Shown here in pieces: positions 11,737 to 23,265 of a stretch of 64,000 bases of DNA (position 1 is its first letter; each line of letters opens with the position of its first letter). The notes beneath the pieces are model-generated. The model saw only the letters and a program-made list of their open reading frames with translations. It ran no database searches and was not told the DNA's origin. Source of the stretch: Leclercia adecarboxylata (GTDB lineage: Bacteria > Pseudomonadota > Gammaproteobacteria > Enterobacterales > Enterobacteriaceae); contig LR590464.1 in assembly GCA_901472455.1 (NCBI GenBank), positions 4,526,001-4,590,000 on the forward strand, given 5' to 3'. A program made the position numbers and the translations under genes.

Positions 11737-11763
11737 TAATCTGCTGCTTATAGCAGCAGATTA
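11737..11763. repeat. Perfect 11-bp inverted repeat upstream of dusB-fis
   Basis: TAATCTGCTGC and its exact complement flank a TTATA loop. It lies 61 bases after the carbonic anhydrase stop and about 175 bases before the fis/dusB promoter. No T-run follows on either strand, so it is not a classical terminator. It could be a protein-binding site or RNA 3' end protection. Confidence 0.7.
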
Positions 11764-11937
11764 TCCCGGAGAATTGATTCATTTATCCAGAAATGATGAG
11801 AAGTTACGGGAAATTGTAAGCGCCCACAAAATATCCATTCAACACTAACCCAATGATTTAAATAGTGAATAATCCGCACTAAAAAGTCAGAGTTGCGATT
11901 CCTTGATCTACAACAGAGGATTGTTCAAAGTTTGGCC

Positions 11938-11967
11938 TTTCATCTCGGTGCAAAAAATGCGTAAGAT
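11938..11967 (+). promoter_or_regulatory. Promoter of the dusB-fis operon
   Basis: The element TTTCAT (11938-11943) with TAAGAT (11962-11967), followed by ACGCCGCC, closely matches the E. coli fis promoter. That promoter is known to be growth-rate controlled, autorepressed by Fis and inhibited by ppGpp/DksA through its G+C-rich discriminator. Here the spacer is 18 bases and the -10 is TAAGAT, where I recall 17 and TAATAT in E. coli. The extra base is a G in CTCGGTGC and may be a read error. The gap 11677-12006 otherwise holds only the inverted repeat listed separately. Confidence 0.8.
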
Positions 11968-12006
11968 ACGCCGCCTTGCAGTCACAGTATGGTCATTTCT
12001 TAACTC

Positions 12007-12976
12007 ATGCGCATCGGAAACCACCAGCTCAGAAATCGCCTGATCGCAGCACCTATGGCAGGTATTACCGACCGGCCCTTCAGGACGCTGTGCTATGAGA
12101 TGGGAGCAGGTTTAACCGTTTCCGAGATGATGTCGTCTAACCCGCAGGTTTGGGAAAGCGATAAATCCCGTCTTCGGATGGTGCACGTTGATGAACCGGG
12201 TATCCGCACCGTGCAAATTGCCGGTAGCGTACCTGAAGAGATGGCAGACGCCGCGCGTATTAACGTGGAAAGTGGTGCCCAGATTATTGATATCAATATG
12301 GGGGTGCCCGGCCAAAAAAGTGAATCGCAAGCTTGCAGGTTCAGCCCTTCTGCAATTACCCCGACCAGGTGAAGTCAATCCTGACGGCGGTTGTCAGCGC
12401 AGTGGACGTTCCTGTTACGTTGAAGATTCGCACGGGTTGGTCGCCGGATCACCGTAACTGCGTAGAGATTGCCCAACTGGCCGAAGACTGTGGCATTCAG
12501 GCCCTGACCATACATGGACGCACTCGCGCCTGTTTGTTCAACGGCGAAGCTGAATACGACAGCATTCGGGCAGTTAAGCAGAAAGTTTCCATTCCGGTTA
12601 TCGCGAATGGCGACATTACTGACCCGCTTAAAGCCAGAGCTGTGCTCGACTATACGGGAGCTGATGCTCTGATGATAGGACGTGCGGCTCAGGGGAAGAC
12701 CCTGGATCTTTCGGGAAATCCAGCATTATCTGGACACTGGGGGAGCTGCTTGCCCCGCTGCCACTGGCAGAGGTCAAGCGCTTGCTTTGTTCGCACGTTC
12801 GGGAATTGCATGACCACTACGGCCAGGCAAAAGGGTACCGAATTGCGCGTAAACACGTATCCTGGTATCTCCAGGAACACGCTCCAAATGACCAGTTTCG
12901 GCGCACATTCAACGCCATAGAGGATGCCAGCGTACAGCTGGAGGCGTTGGAGGCATACTTCGAAAATCTTGCGTAA
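12007..12976 (+). CDS. dusB: DusB, tRNA-dihydrouridine synthase B (four indels)
   Basis: DusB is a flavin enzyme that reduces specific uridines of tRNA D-loops to dihydrouridine using NADPH. The frame starts at 12007 ([20 protein letters not shown]) with the FMN-barrel motif [15 protein letters not shown]. Single-base insertions near 12300-12304, 12356, 12697 and 12739-12743 break the raw frame. Correcting them restores [20 protein letters not shown] (catalytic Cys), [40 protein letters not shown] and the C-terminal helical domain ending YFENLA, about 321 residues. It is the first gene of the dusB-fis operon, 23 bases before fis. Confidence 0.93.
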
Positions 12977-12999
12977 TGAAATAAAGAGCTGACAGAACT

Positions 13000-13298
13000 A
13001 TGTTCGAACAACGCGTAAATTCTGACGTACTGACCGTTTCCACCGTTAACTCTCAGGATCAAGTAACTCAAAAGCCCCTGCGTGACTCGGTTAAACAGGC
13101 ACTGAAGAACTATTTTGCTCAACTGAATGGTCAGGATGTTAACGACCTGTATGAGCTGGTACTGGCTGAAGTTGAACAGCCCCTGTTGGACATGGTGATG
13201 CAATACACCCGTGGTAACCAGACCCGTGCTGCCCTGATGATGGGTATCAACCGTGGTACGCTGCGTAAGAAATTGGAAAAAAGTACGGCATGAACTAA
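13000..13298 (+). CDS. fis: Fis, nucleoid-associated DNA-bending protein (C-terminal codons shifted)
   Basis: Fis is a 98-residue dimeric protein that bends DNA, activates rRNA promoters and helps site-specific inversion. Residues 1-90 match E. coli exactly as I recall it ([20 protein letters not shown].. through the helix-turn-helix [21 protein letters not shown]). The raw frame then ends LEKSTA at 13293. Dropping one G at 13275-13276 and the G at 13283 restores LKKYGMN and a stop at 13296-13298. Fis is almost invariant across enterobacteria, so I treat the shift as an error. It is followed by a strong terminator. Confidence 0.96.
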
Positions 13299-13322
13299 TT
13301 TCGATTAGCTAAATGCTTGTAT

Positions 13323-13361
13323 AAAAAGGCGCAAACCGGCATGGGGACGCGCCTTTTTTAT
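13323..13361 (+). terminator. Rho-independent terminator of dusB-fis
   Basis: AAAAAGGCGC and GCGCCTTTTTT flank a 16-base loop, about 25 bases after the restored fis stop. Confidence 0.85.
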
Positions 13362-13496
13362 GCCCTCTTTTCCCCCGTTTTGCTCCCCTCATCACGCGGC
13401 TAACAACCGAAACGTAAACATCGGTCTGCCCACTTCTCAGCCGCTATTTTTCGTGTATATTTCCTGCACTCTTTCCTTTGTACCCGGAAACTCCGA

Positions 13497-13661
13497 ATGA
13501 TCCGTAAGTATGGGTGGTTAGTCGTCTTCGCGATTAGCGTTTTCATTTTTGATGCACTGTTAATGCAGTGGATTGAGCTGATGTCTACGGAAACGGACAA
13601 ATGCCGTAATATGGACTCCGTAAATCCACTTAAGCTAATTAACTGCGCCGATCTGGATTAA
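13497..13661 (+). CDS. yhdU: YhdU, small membrane-anchored protein
   Basis: A 54-codon frame encodes MIRKYGWLVVFAISVFIFDA followed by LLMQWIELMSTETDKCRNMD and a short polar tail. It has one N-terminal membrane helix and a cysteine-containing tail (KCRNMDSV and INCADLD). It matches E. coli YhdU (DUF2556) in sequence and position after fis, and is a few residues shorter. The function is unknown. In E. coli the methyltransferase gene yhdJ lies between fis and yhdU; here it is absent. Confidence 0.8.
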   Translation: MIRKYGWLVVFAISVFIFDALLMQWIELMSTETDKCRNMDSVNPLKLINCADLD

Positions 13662-13789
13662 GCCCCTTACTTTCCCTCGAAAAATGTGCGGACTTAAAAG
13701 CCTTTGAGGCATCTCCGTTGGATGATAATGTCTCAGCCCGTCTCACCCGGTATCACGTAATACCTCCCTGCGTTTGAGTTGATGAGATC

Positions 13790-15875
13790 ATGCTGGTTAG
13801 CCAATACGACCAACTTCTTGTGGTTATCTCTTTTGTTGTCGCCATTCTTGCATCCTACACCGCCCTGAATATGGCAGGCCGGGTAGTGGGAAGTACGGGC
13901 ATCGCGGCACGTGTCTGGCTGACGGGTGGCGGTTATCGCCATGGGCATCGGCATCTGGTCTATGCATTTTATCGGCATGCTGGCGATGGATGTCACCCTG
14001 CGGCTGAACTACAGCCTGCTGCCAACGGCACTCTCAATGCTTATTGCCATCGGCGCCTCGCTGTTCGCCATTTGGCTGGTGAGCCGGGATCATTTTCGCA
14101 GGCGTCGCCTGTTCACCGGTGCCGTGATTCTGGGTACCGGTATTGTCGCGATGCACTACACCGGGATGGCTGCATTGCAGGTGGAGCCGGCTATCGTATG
14201 GGATATGCGCTGGGTTGCGCTGTCGGTAGTGATCGCCCTGCTCGCCTCGCTGGCCGCCCTGTGGCTCACGTTTCGTCTACGCCGCGACGCGGCCCAGGTT
14301 GCGCTGATGCGTGCAGGCGCCGCCGTCCTGATGGGCGTTGCCATTGCTGGCATGCACTACACGGGGATGATGGCCGCGCAGTTCCCGGTTCAGGCCCATA
14401 TGCACCACCAGGGCGTAAACGGCAGCTGGCTGGCGGTGCTGGTGAGCGTCGTTGCGCTCTCCATTCTGGGTATTACGCTGCTGGTCTCGATGTTTGACGC
14501 CAGGCTACAGGCTCGCACCGCCCTTCTGGCCTCGTCGCTCGCGGAAGCGAACCGTGAACTGGCGCAGCTGGCGCTGCACGACACGCTGACACGCTTGCCA
14601 AACCGTGTGCTGCTGGAGGACCGTCTCGATCAGGCGATCAACAAAGCCGATCGCGAAGGAAAGTTATTCGCGCTGCTGTTTATGGATCTGGACGGCTTCA
14701 AAGCCGTTAACGATGCCTACGGGCATGACGCCGGTGACAAGCTGCTGATTGCCGTCACAGAACGCCTTGAGCAGCCGTTGAAAGGTCAATACACCCTCCG
14801 CCCGTATTGGCGGTGACGAGTTTGTTCTGCTGGCCGAGATCGATACCCCGAACGATGCCGCGTCGCTGGCCAGCGCGCTGGTGCATGTAATCGATCAGCC
14901 CTTCAGCTTTGAACTCTACGACCTGGTGGTTACCCTCAGCGTCGGGATTGCTATCTATCCGCACGATGGCAAAAACCAGCGGGAGCTGATGTTTAACGCC
15001 GATGCGGCGATGTATCACACCAAGCATATGGGGCGTAACGGCTACCACTTCTTCCAGCCTTCAATGAATACGCTGGCGCAGAAACAGCTCCAGCTGATGA
15101 ACGATCTGTGGCTGGCGCAGGATCGCCACGAGCTGCATCTGGTTTATCAGCCGAAGTTTCAGGCCCCGGCTGGCCCTATCGTCGGCTTTGAAGCCTTGCT
15201 GCGCTGGCAGCACCCTACCCAGGGGCTGTTATCCCCTGACCAGTTCCTGCCGCTGGCGGAAAAAGAGCCGGGCTAATTATTCCTATTGGCAACTGGGTGA
15301 TCGATGAGGCCTGCCGCCAGCTCGTGTATGGCATCTCGAAGGGCATACCGAGTGGTCGATAGCAGTGAACCTCTCCCACGCTGCAGTTTGAACAACCCCA
15401 GCTGGTTGATACGGTGATGGGTAGCCTGGCACGACATGGCATTCCGCCCCATACGCTGATCCTGGAAGTGACTGAAACGACGGCCATGAATAACCCGGAT
15501 GAGAGCGTGCGGGTGCTTACCGAACTGACGCAGGCGGGGGTAAAGGCCTCCATCGACGATTTTGGTACCGGCTATTCCAGCCTGCTGTACCTGAAAAAGC
15601 TTCCAGCGTGTGAACTGAAAATCGATCGGGCGTTTGTTAAAGATCTCAACGGCGCGGGTGAAGACGCCACTATCGTTGCAGCCATTATTGCGCTGGCGAA
15701 GACCTTAACCTGAAAGTGGTGGCCGAAGGCGTTGAAACCCAGGAGCAGCAGACGTTTTTTGACCGAACTCGGATGCACGACGTTACAAGGTTTTCTGCTG
15801 GGTAAACCCGTTTCGGCGCAGACTATCAACGCCATGAGCCGGGATCCGCAGGCCTTGCTGACGCAGCAAATCTGA
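13790..15875 (+). CDS. MHYT-GGDEF-EAL membrane cyclic-di-GMP protein (about seven indels)
   Basis: A putative bifunctional diguanylate cyclase/phosphodiesterase with an integral-membrane sensor. The N-terminal 230 residues form about seven helices with three MHYT-type motifs (MHFIGM, MHYTGMAAL, MHYTGMMAA), thought to bind a metal and sense a gas or redox signal. Then come a GGDEF domain with intact IGGDEF and an EAL domain with EALLRWQHP, DDFGTGYSSL, LKIDR and VVAEGVET. No RxxD inhibitory site is seen just before GGDEF. The frame is broken near 13931, 14800, 15270, 15337, 15382, 15705 and 15756, at small repeats. Both insertions and deletions occur, and each is correctable by one base. Restored length is about 690 residues. 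I know no gene symbol, and E. coli K-12 lacks it here. Confidence 0.85.
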
Positions 15876-15889
15876 CCGGACTGATGCCG

Positions 15890-16540
15890 TTATGAGGCGG
15901 CGTCGTAGAACCGGCCCGGCACCGGGGCAGCCAGTAAGGTCGAGAGAATGTTATCCACCAGCGCGGGGCCTGTTGATACAGGTCCAGCCTTTCCGGTTTC
16001 ATTTAACCAGTTTTTTAATCAGCCCGCAAAAAAAGCCATGAAAAACAATTAACGTCGTGTCGATATTGATCTGCGCGGAAATACTGCCTGCCGCAATGCA
16101 ATTTTGCAGAATCTGACGCACGTTTTCATCGTTGAAGCCGATCCTCTTGCGAATTTCATATTCTGAAACCATGCCCTGTTTCAAATTCGCATTTGTGATA
16201 AAGGATCTGTAATAGTGCGCGCTGGCGGTGGTCCCTGGCAATATATTGTAAAGCGGTAACAAACTGCTCACGTAAATTAAATAATGGATCACGTTCTGTC
16301 ACTTTGGATAACTGAATCGTTAATGATTTCACGGAGTGGGCATTGCTCCTGCCAGATGGCGTTAAAAATTTCCGCTTTACTGCTGAAGTGCCAGTAAATC
16401 GCTCCCCGGGTCAGGTTGGCGGCATCAGCAATATCCGTAAGCGTGGTATAAGCCACCCCCCGGGCAGCAAACTGCTCTATCGCCGCCTCAATCAACAACT
16501 GGCGTGTCTTCTGCGCCTCGGCCTTCGTTTTGCGTGCCAT
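15890..16540 (-). CDS. acrS: AcrS-like TetR-family repressor of acrEF (several indels)
   Basis: A TetR-family regulator divergent from acrEF. In E. coli AcrS represses acrAB and probably acrEF. The N-terminal helix-turn-helix is intact ([40 protein letters not shown]). I chose the ATG at 16538-16540 because upstream residues do not fit the family. The ligand-binding half is interrupted near 16310, 16190 and 16010-15970. Stitching the frames gives [51 protein letters not shown] and [11 protein letters not shown], ending FYDAAS. All segments are recognisable, so I judge it functional with sequencing errors. A related name (envR) is used in some genomes. Confidence 0.85.
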
Positions 16541-16930
16541 TGGGAGCCACTCTTTTAACGGATTAATTACATTTATCAAACAATGGGGATAATGATTAGG
16601 CCGGTATTATCCATTACTGCAAAAAATAATTTTGAACAAAAAACGTCAATACGCTTAATTTATAAATTTCAATGATATTTGAGCATCATTTTATTCACTA
16701 AATACATGTACACACATAAACCTTATTGCGCAGGAATGCATGGCCAGAAATGCTATTCCGTTGTTTAATCATGTTCAGCGCTAATTTTCTCTCATCCATT
16801 CTTTCTCCGCACTTATAAATCAAAAAATCACCCACCCATTCTTTATTATGGCGCCGCCGTTTTCTCTTTACCTCTCCTTAACGCTTAACCGCTGTCGGTT
16901 AATGCGGATTGATGATTTGAAGGAATAGCC
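16541..16930. other. acrS-acrE divergent intergenic region
   Basis: This 390-base A+T-rich gap should hold the promoters of acrS and acrEF and a TetR-type operator. The best dyad I can see is around 16700-16720, with a TACATGTA core followed by CACACATAAA; it faintly resembles the acrAB operator of E. coli. No convincing -35/-10 pair stands out. A ribosome-binding site (AAGGA) lies at 16919-16924 ahead of acrE. No open frame worth reporting is present. Confidence 0.5.
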
Positions 16931-18072
16931 ATGACGCCTCATTTCAGGTTTTTTACCCTTATCCGGTTTTATCATCGGTGCCGCATTACTCGTGGGTTGT
17001 GATGATCACAGCGAGCAAGCCCAGCAGCCACCTTCACCACAGGTTGTGGTTCATGTCGTGAAAAGCGCGCCGCTGGTTGTCACCACCGAACTGCCGGGCC
17101 GCACCGATGCGGTATCGTGTTGCAGAGGTTCGCCCTCAGGTGAGTGGCATCGTTCTGAAGCGCAACTTTACCGAGGGCAGCGATGTAAAAGCGGGGGAAT
17201 CGCTGTATCAGATCGATCCGGCCGCGTATCAGGCCGCGTTTGACAGCGCTTCGGGCGAGCTGGCCAAAGCTCAGGCTGCGGCTAACATTGCCCACCTGAC
17301 CGTGAAACGCTATTTACCGTTGATGGGCACCCATTACGTCAGCAAGCAGGAGTACGATCAGGCGGTTGCCACCGCTCGTCAGGCTGATGCTTCGGTGATT
17401 GCGGCCCGGGCAGCCGTCGAGACCGCGCGCATTAATCTCGCTTATACCAAAGTGACGTCACCTATCAGCGGGCGCATCGGCAAATCCAGCGTCACCGAGG
17501 GGGCGCTGGTATCAAATGGCCAGGCCTCGGCGCTGGCTACGGTACAGCAACTCGATCCGATTTATGTCGATGTGACGCAATCCAGCAACGATTTTATGCG
17601 GCTTAAGCAATCCCGTCTGCAAACGGGCGAGAACGCCAGCAGCGTACAGTTGCTGATGGAGAATGGTCAGCCCTATCCCCTGAAAGGTTCGTTGCAATTC
17701 TCTGATGTCACCGTAGACGAAAGCACCGGCTCCATTACCCTGCGGGCGATCTTCCCTAACCCGCAACATATTCTGCTACCCGGCATGTTTGTTCGGGCGC
17801 GCATTGATGAGGGAACTCAGCCTCAGGCCATCCTGGTGCCGCAGCAAGGGGTCACTCGTACCCCGCGCGGAGAGGCCAGCGTGATGGTGGTGAATGCGAA
17901 GAATCAGGCCGAAGCGCGAAACGTCGTCGCGCCCCAGGCGATTGGCGATCAATGGCTGATCACCCAGGGCCTGCAGGAAGGCGATCGGGTGATTGTCAGC
18001 GGGCTGCAAAAAGTGCGCCCTGGCGTCGCGGTTGTCGCTACGCCAGATACCACTGCGCAAAAAGCGGGGTAA
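16931..18072 (+). CDS. acrE: AcrE, periplasmic adaptor lipoprotein of an RND efflux pump (two indels)
   Basis: AcrE bridges the inner-membrane pump AcrF and the outer-membrane channel TolC. The start at 16931 gives a lipoprotein signal whose lipobox (LLVGC) appears after one extra base near 16963-16970 is removed. A second extra base at 17111-17112 interrupts [19 protein letters not shown]. The rest is intact: lipoyl half-motifs [20 protein letters not shown] and [20 protein letters not shown], the helical hairpin, and the beta-barrel [18 protein letters not shown]. It ends 10 bases before acrF. AcrE rather than AcrA is chosen because of the divergent acrS upstream and yhdV downstream. Confidence 0.9.
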
Positions 18073-18082
18073 GGAACAGAGC

Positions 18083-21210
<3,128 letters not shown>

Positions 21211-21213
21211 TAG

Positions 21214-21240
21214 ATAAAGGCGCTTCGGCGCCTTTATTGA
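21214..21240 (+). terminator. Rho-independent terminator of acrEF
   Basis: The stem AAAGGCGC / GCGCCTTT with a TTCG tetraloop lies a few bases after the acrF stop. Confidence 0.85.
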
Positions 21241-21531
21241 TGATAATAAACAGAAAATTAGTCTTATCCATTTATTTATCTTATTAATTAGCACCCCAAT
21301 GAATTGTTTGCTTGCGATTTTTAGCTTTGCGTACTTAATCAATGCTTCTCCCTAATTCCTCCATTATTTGGCTCGCAGTAAGAAGGATTTCTCCATCTTT
21401 TTTACAATCCAAATAATTTGAGATTATTCACCCTTTATGGCGATTTTTAAGCGGTGGTAATATAAGCATCAGCTTTGCGGAACACACGACTGACTATATC
21501 GCAAAGTTAGATTTCATTTTGAGGTAACACC
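21241..21531. other. Intergenic region acrF-yhdV
   Basis: A+T-rich spacer with no open frame of note. A TAATAT hexamer at about 21457-21462 is the best -10 candidate for yhdV. AGGTAAC at 21521-21529 provides the ribosome-binding site. Nothing else is recognised. Confidence 0.45.
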
Positions 21532-21753
21532 ATGAAAAGACTCATTTCGGTTGCACTCCTTACCGCGCTGCTTGCAGGTTGCGCGCATGACTCTCCGTGC
21601 GTACCGGTATACGACGATCAGGGCCGACTGGTTCATACTAATACCTGTATGAAGGGTACCACGCAGGATAACTGGGAAACTGCAGGGGCGATAGCAGGTG
21701 GCGCAGCAGCCGTTGCAGGCCTGACGCTGGGCATCATTGCCGTGTCTAAGTAA
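21532..21753 (+). CDS. yhdV: YhdV, small outer-membrane lipoprotein
   Basis: The 73-residue protein has a lipoprotein signal MKRLISVALLTALLAGC (lipobox LLAGC), a cysteine-containing middle (CVPVYDDQGRLVHTNTCM) and a glycine/alanine-rich C-terminal segment (GAIAGGAAAVAGLTLGIIAV) that may insert in a membrane. It is almost identical to E. coli YhdV, whose function is unknown. It stands alone between acrF and yhdW with its own terminator. Confidence 0.95.
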   Translation: MKRLISVALLTALLAGCAHDSPCVPVYDDQGRLVHTNTCMKGTTQDNWETAGAIAGGAAAVAGLTLGIIAVSK

Positions 21754-21759
21754 TCCATA

Positions 21760-21787
21760 AAGCGCGAATTCGTTCGCGCTTTTGCTT
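21760..21787 (+). terminator. Terminator after yhdV
   Basis: AAGCGCGAA and TTCGCGCTT form a hairpin, followed by TTGCTTT, seven bases after the stop. Confidence 0.8.
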
Positions 21788-21864
21788 TCCCCGATTTAGG
21801 TTCATAAATAATCCTGCCGCTGCTCACATCTTTTTGCCGTTTTATTTTTATTTCAGTTTGCCGA

Positions 21865-21880
21865 CGTGATGTTATTCACA
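21865..21880 (+). promoter_or_regulatory. CRP-like binding site upstream of yhdWXYZ
   Basis: CGTGATGTTATTCACA matches the CRP consensus TGTGA-N6-TCACA at 9 of 10 defined positions. It lies about 200 bases upstream of the predicted sigma-54 promoter. Its role is inferred; it could also act on a promoter I have not recognised. Confidence 0.45.
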
Positions 21881-21976
21881 TCCTGTTGGCCTCCAATATT
21901 CACGCCATAATTTATCCTTTTACTCCTGCGTTTCTGAATCAACTTTTGCTCTGATTTGTGGCGCAGGTTGTAATTT

Positions 21977-21993
21977 CGCACCATTTCAGGGCG
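21977..21993 (+). promoter_or_regulatory. Possible NtrC enhancer site
   Basis: CGCACCATTTCAGGGCG resembles the NtrC consensus TGCACC-N4-TGGTGCA in its GCACC and GGGC arms, with mismatches in the second arm. It is about 80 bases upstream of the -24/-12 element, a plausible enhancer position. This is a weak call made because of the promoter beside it. Confidence 0.3.
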
Positions 21994-22066
21994 CTCGATT
22001 TAATTATCTCTGTCTACACTCTGCTTTACGCGTTGCGTAATCGTTTATTACGTCAATTGCAAAAAC

Positions 22067-22082
22067 TGGCATCGCGTTTGCT
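22067..22082 (+). promoter_or_regulatory. Sigma-54 (-24/-12) promoter of yhdWXYZ
   Basis: TGGCATCGCGTTTGCT matches the sigma-54 consensus TGGCAyr-N4-TTGCw, with the invariant GG and GC separated by exactly ten bases. Transcription would begin near 22093, about 77 bases before yhdW. E. coli yhdWXYZ is known as part of the NtrC/sigma-54 nitrogen-starvation response, which supports the call. Confidence 0.75.
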
Positions 22083-22115
22083 TTATTAACGTCGGCCACA
22101 GCCACAGACAGGTTT

Positions 22116-22133
22116 AAGCGTTTATAAACGCTT
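22116..22133. repeat. Perfect 18-bp palindrome in the yhdW leader
   Basis: AAGCGTTTATAAACGCTT is its own reverse complement. It lies just downstream of the predicted sigma-54 start site and 37 bases before the yhdW start codon. It could be an operator acting as a roadblock or part of an mRNA hairpin. Confidence 0.65.
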
Positions 22134-22169
22134 CACTATAACGATAATTTTCGACACACAGGATGCATT

Positions 22170-23197
22170 ATGAAAAAGATGATGATGGCCAGCCTCGCCG
22201 CTGCAGGTGTGCTTTTTGCGATCTCCGGCCAGGCCCAGGCGGGTGCTACGCTGGATGCCGTTAAGCAGAAAGGATTCGTGCAATGTGGGATCAGCGACGG
22301 TTTGCCGGGGTTCTCCTATGCAGATGCCAATGGTAAATTCTCCGGTATTGATGTCGATGTGTGCCGTGGCGTTGCTGCCGCTGTATTCGGCGACGACACT
22401 AAAGTTAAATATACCCCGCTGACGGCGAAAGAGCGTTTTTACCGCCCTGCAATCTGGTGAAGTGGATATGCTGTCACGCAATACCACCTGGACCTCCTCA
22501 CGTGATACCGGTATGGGCATGTCCTTTACCGGCGTGACCTATTACGACGGCATTGGTTTCCTGACGCACAATAAAGCAGGCCTGAAGAGCGCTAAAGAGC
22601 TTAATGGTGCCACAGTCTGTATTCAGGCGGGTACTGATACTGAACTGAACGTCGCGGATTATTTTAAAGCCAATAACATGAAATATACGCCAGTGACTTT
22701 CGACCGCTCTGACGAATCTGCCAAAGCGCTGGAATCGGGACGCTGCGACACCCTGGCATCCGACCAGTCCCAACTTTACGCGCTGCGGATCAAGCTGAGC
22801 AACCCGGCGGAATGGATCGTCCTGCCGGAAGTGATCTCTAAAGAGCCGCTTGGCCCGGTCGTGCGTCGTGGCGATGATGAATGGAACTCTGTTGTTCGCT
22901 GGACGCTGTTCGCCATGCTTAATGCAGAAGAGATGGGCGTCAACTCGAAGAACGTCGATGAGAAAGCCGCTAATCCAACCACACCGGATATGGCCCACCT
23001 GCTGGGTAAAGAGGGCGATTACGGCAAGGATCTGAAACTGGATAACAAATGGGCATACAAACATCATTAAAAAGGTGGGTAACTACGCTGAAATTTTCGA
23101 GCGTAACGTTGGCTCTGAAAGCGCGCTGAAGATCAGCCGTGGGCAGAATAATCTCTGGAACAATGGCGGCATCCAGTACGCGCCGCCAGTACGCTAA
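22170..23197 (+). CDS. yhdW: YhdW, amino-acid ABC transporter periplasmic binding protein (two indels)
   Basis: This AapJ-like protein captures polar or general L-amino acids in the periplasm for YhdXYZ. It has a signal peptide (MKKMMMASLAAAGVLFAISG, cleavage after AQA) and a type-3 solute-binding fold (GFVQCGISDGLPGFSYADAN, FSGIDVDVCRGVAAAVFGDD, DMLSRNTTWTSSRD). An extra T at 22436-22440 and an extra A at 23059-23061 break the raw frame. Correction gives one frame ending NNLWNNGGIQYAPPVR at 23197, about 341 residues. The E. coli K-12 copy is, to my recollection, a pseudogene; here the indels look like the window-wide read errors and the gene is probably whole. Confidence 0.9.
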
Positions 23198-23265
23198 GCA
23201 GCATGCTGTAACGGGCACTGCCGTTGCGGTGCCCAGTCCAGAGTCATGGTTACCCGAGGTTTTTT

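Noticed and set aside
12007-12976. Reading dusB as two or three separate small genes
   Set aside because: The pieces join into one conserved protein when single repeated bases are corrected.
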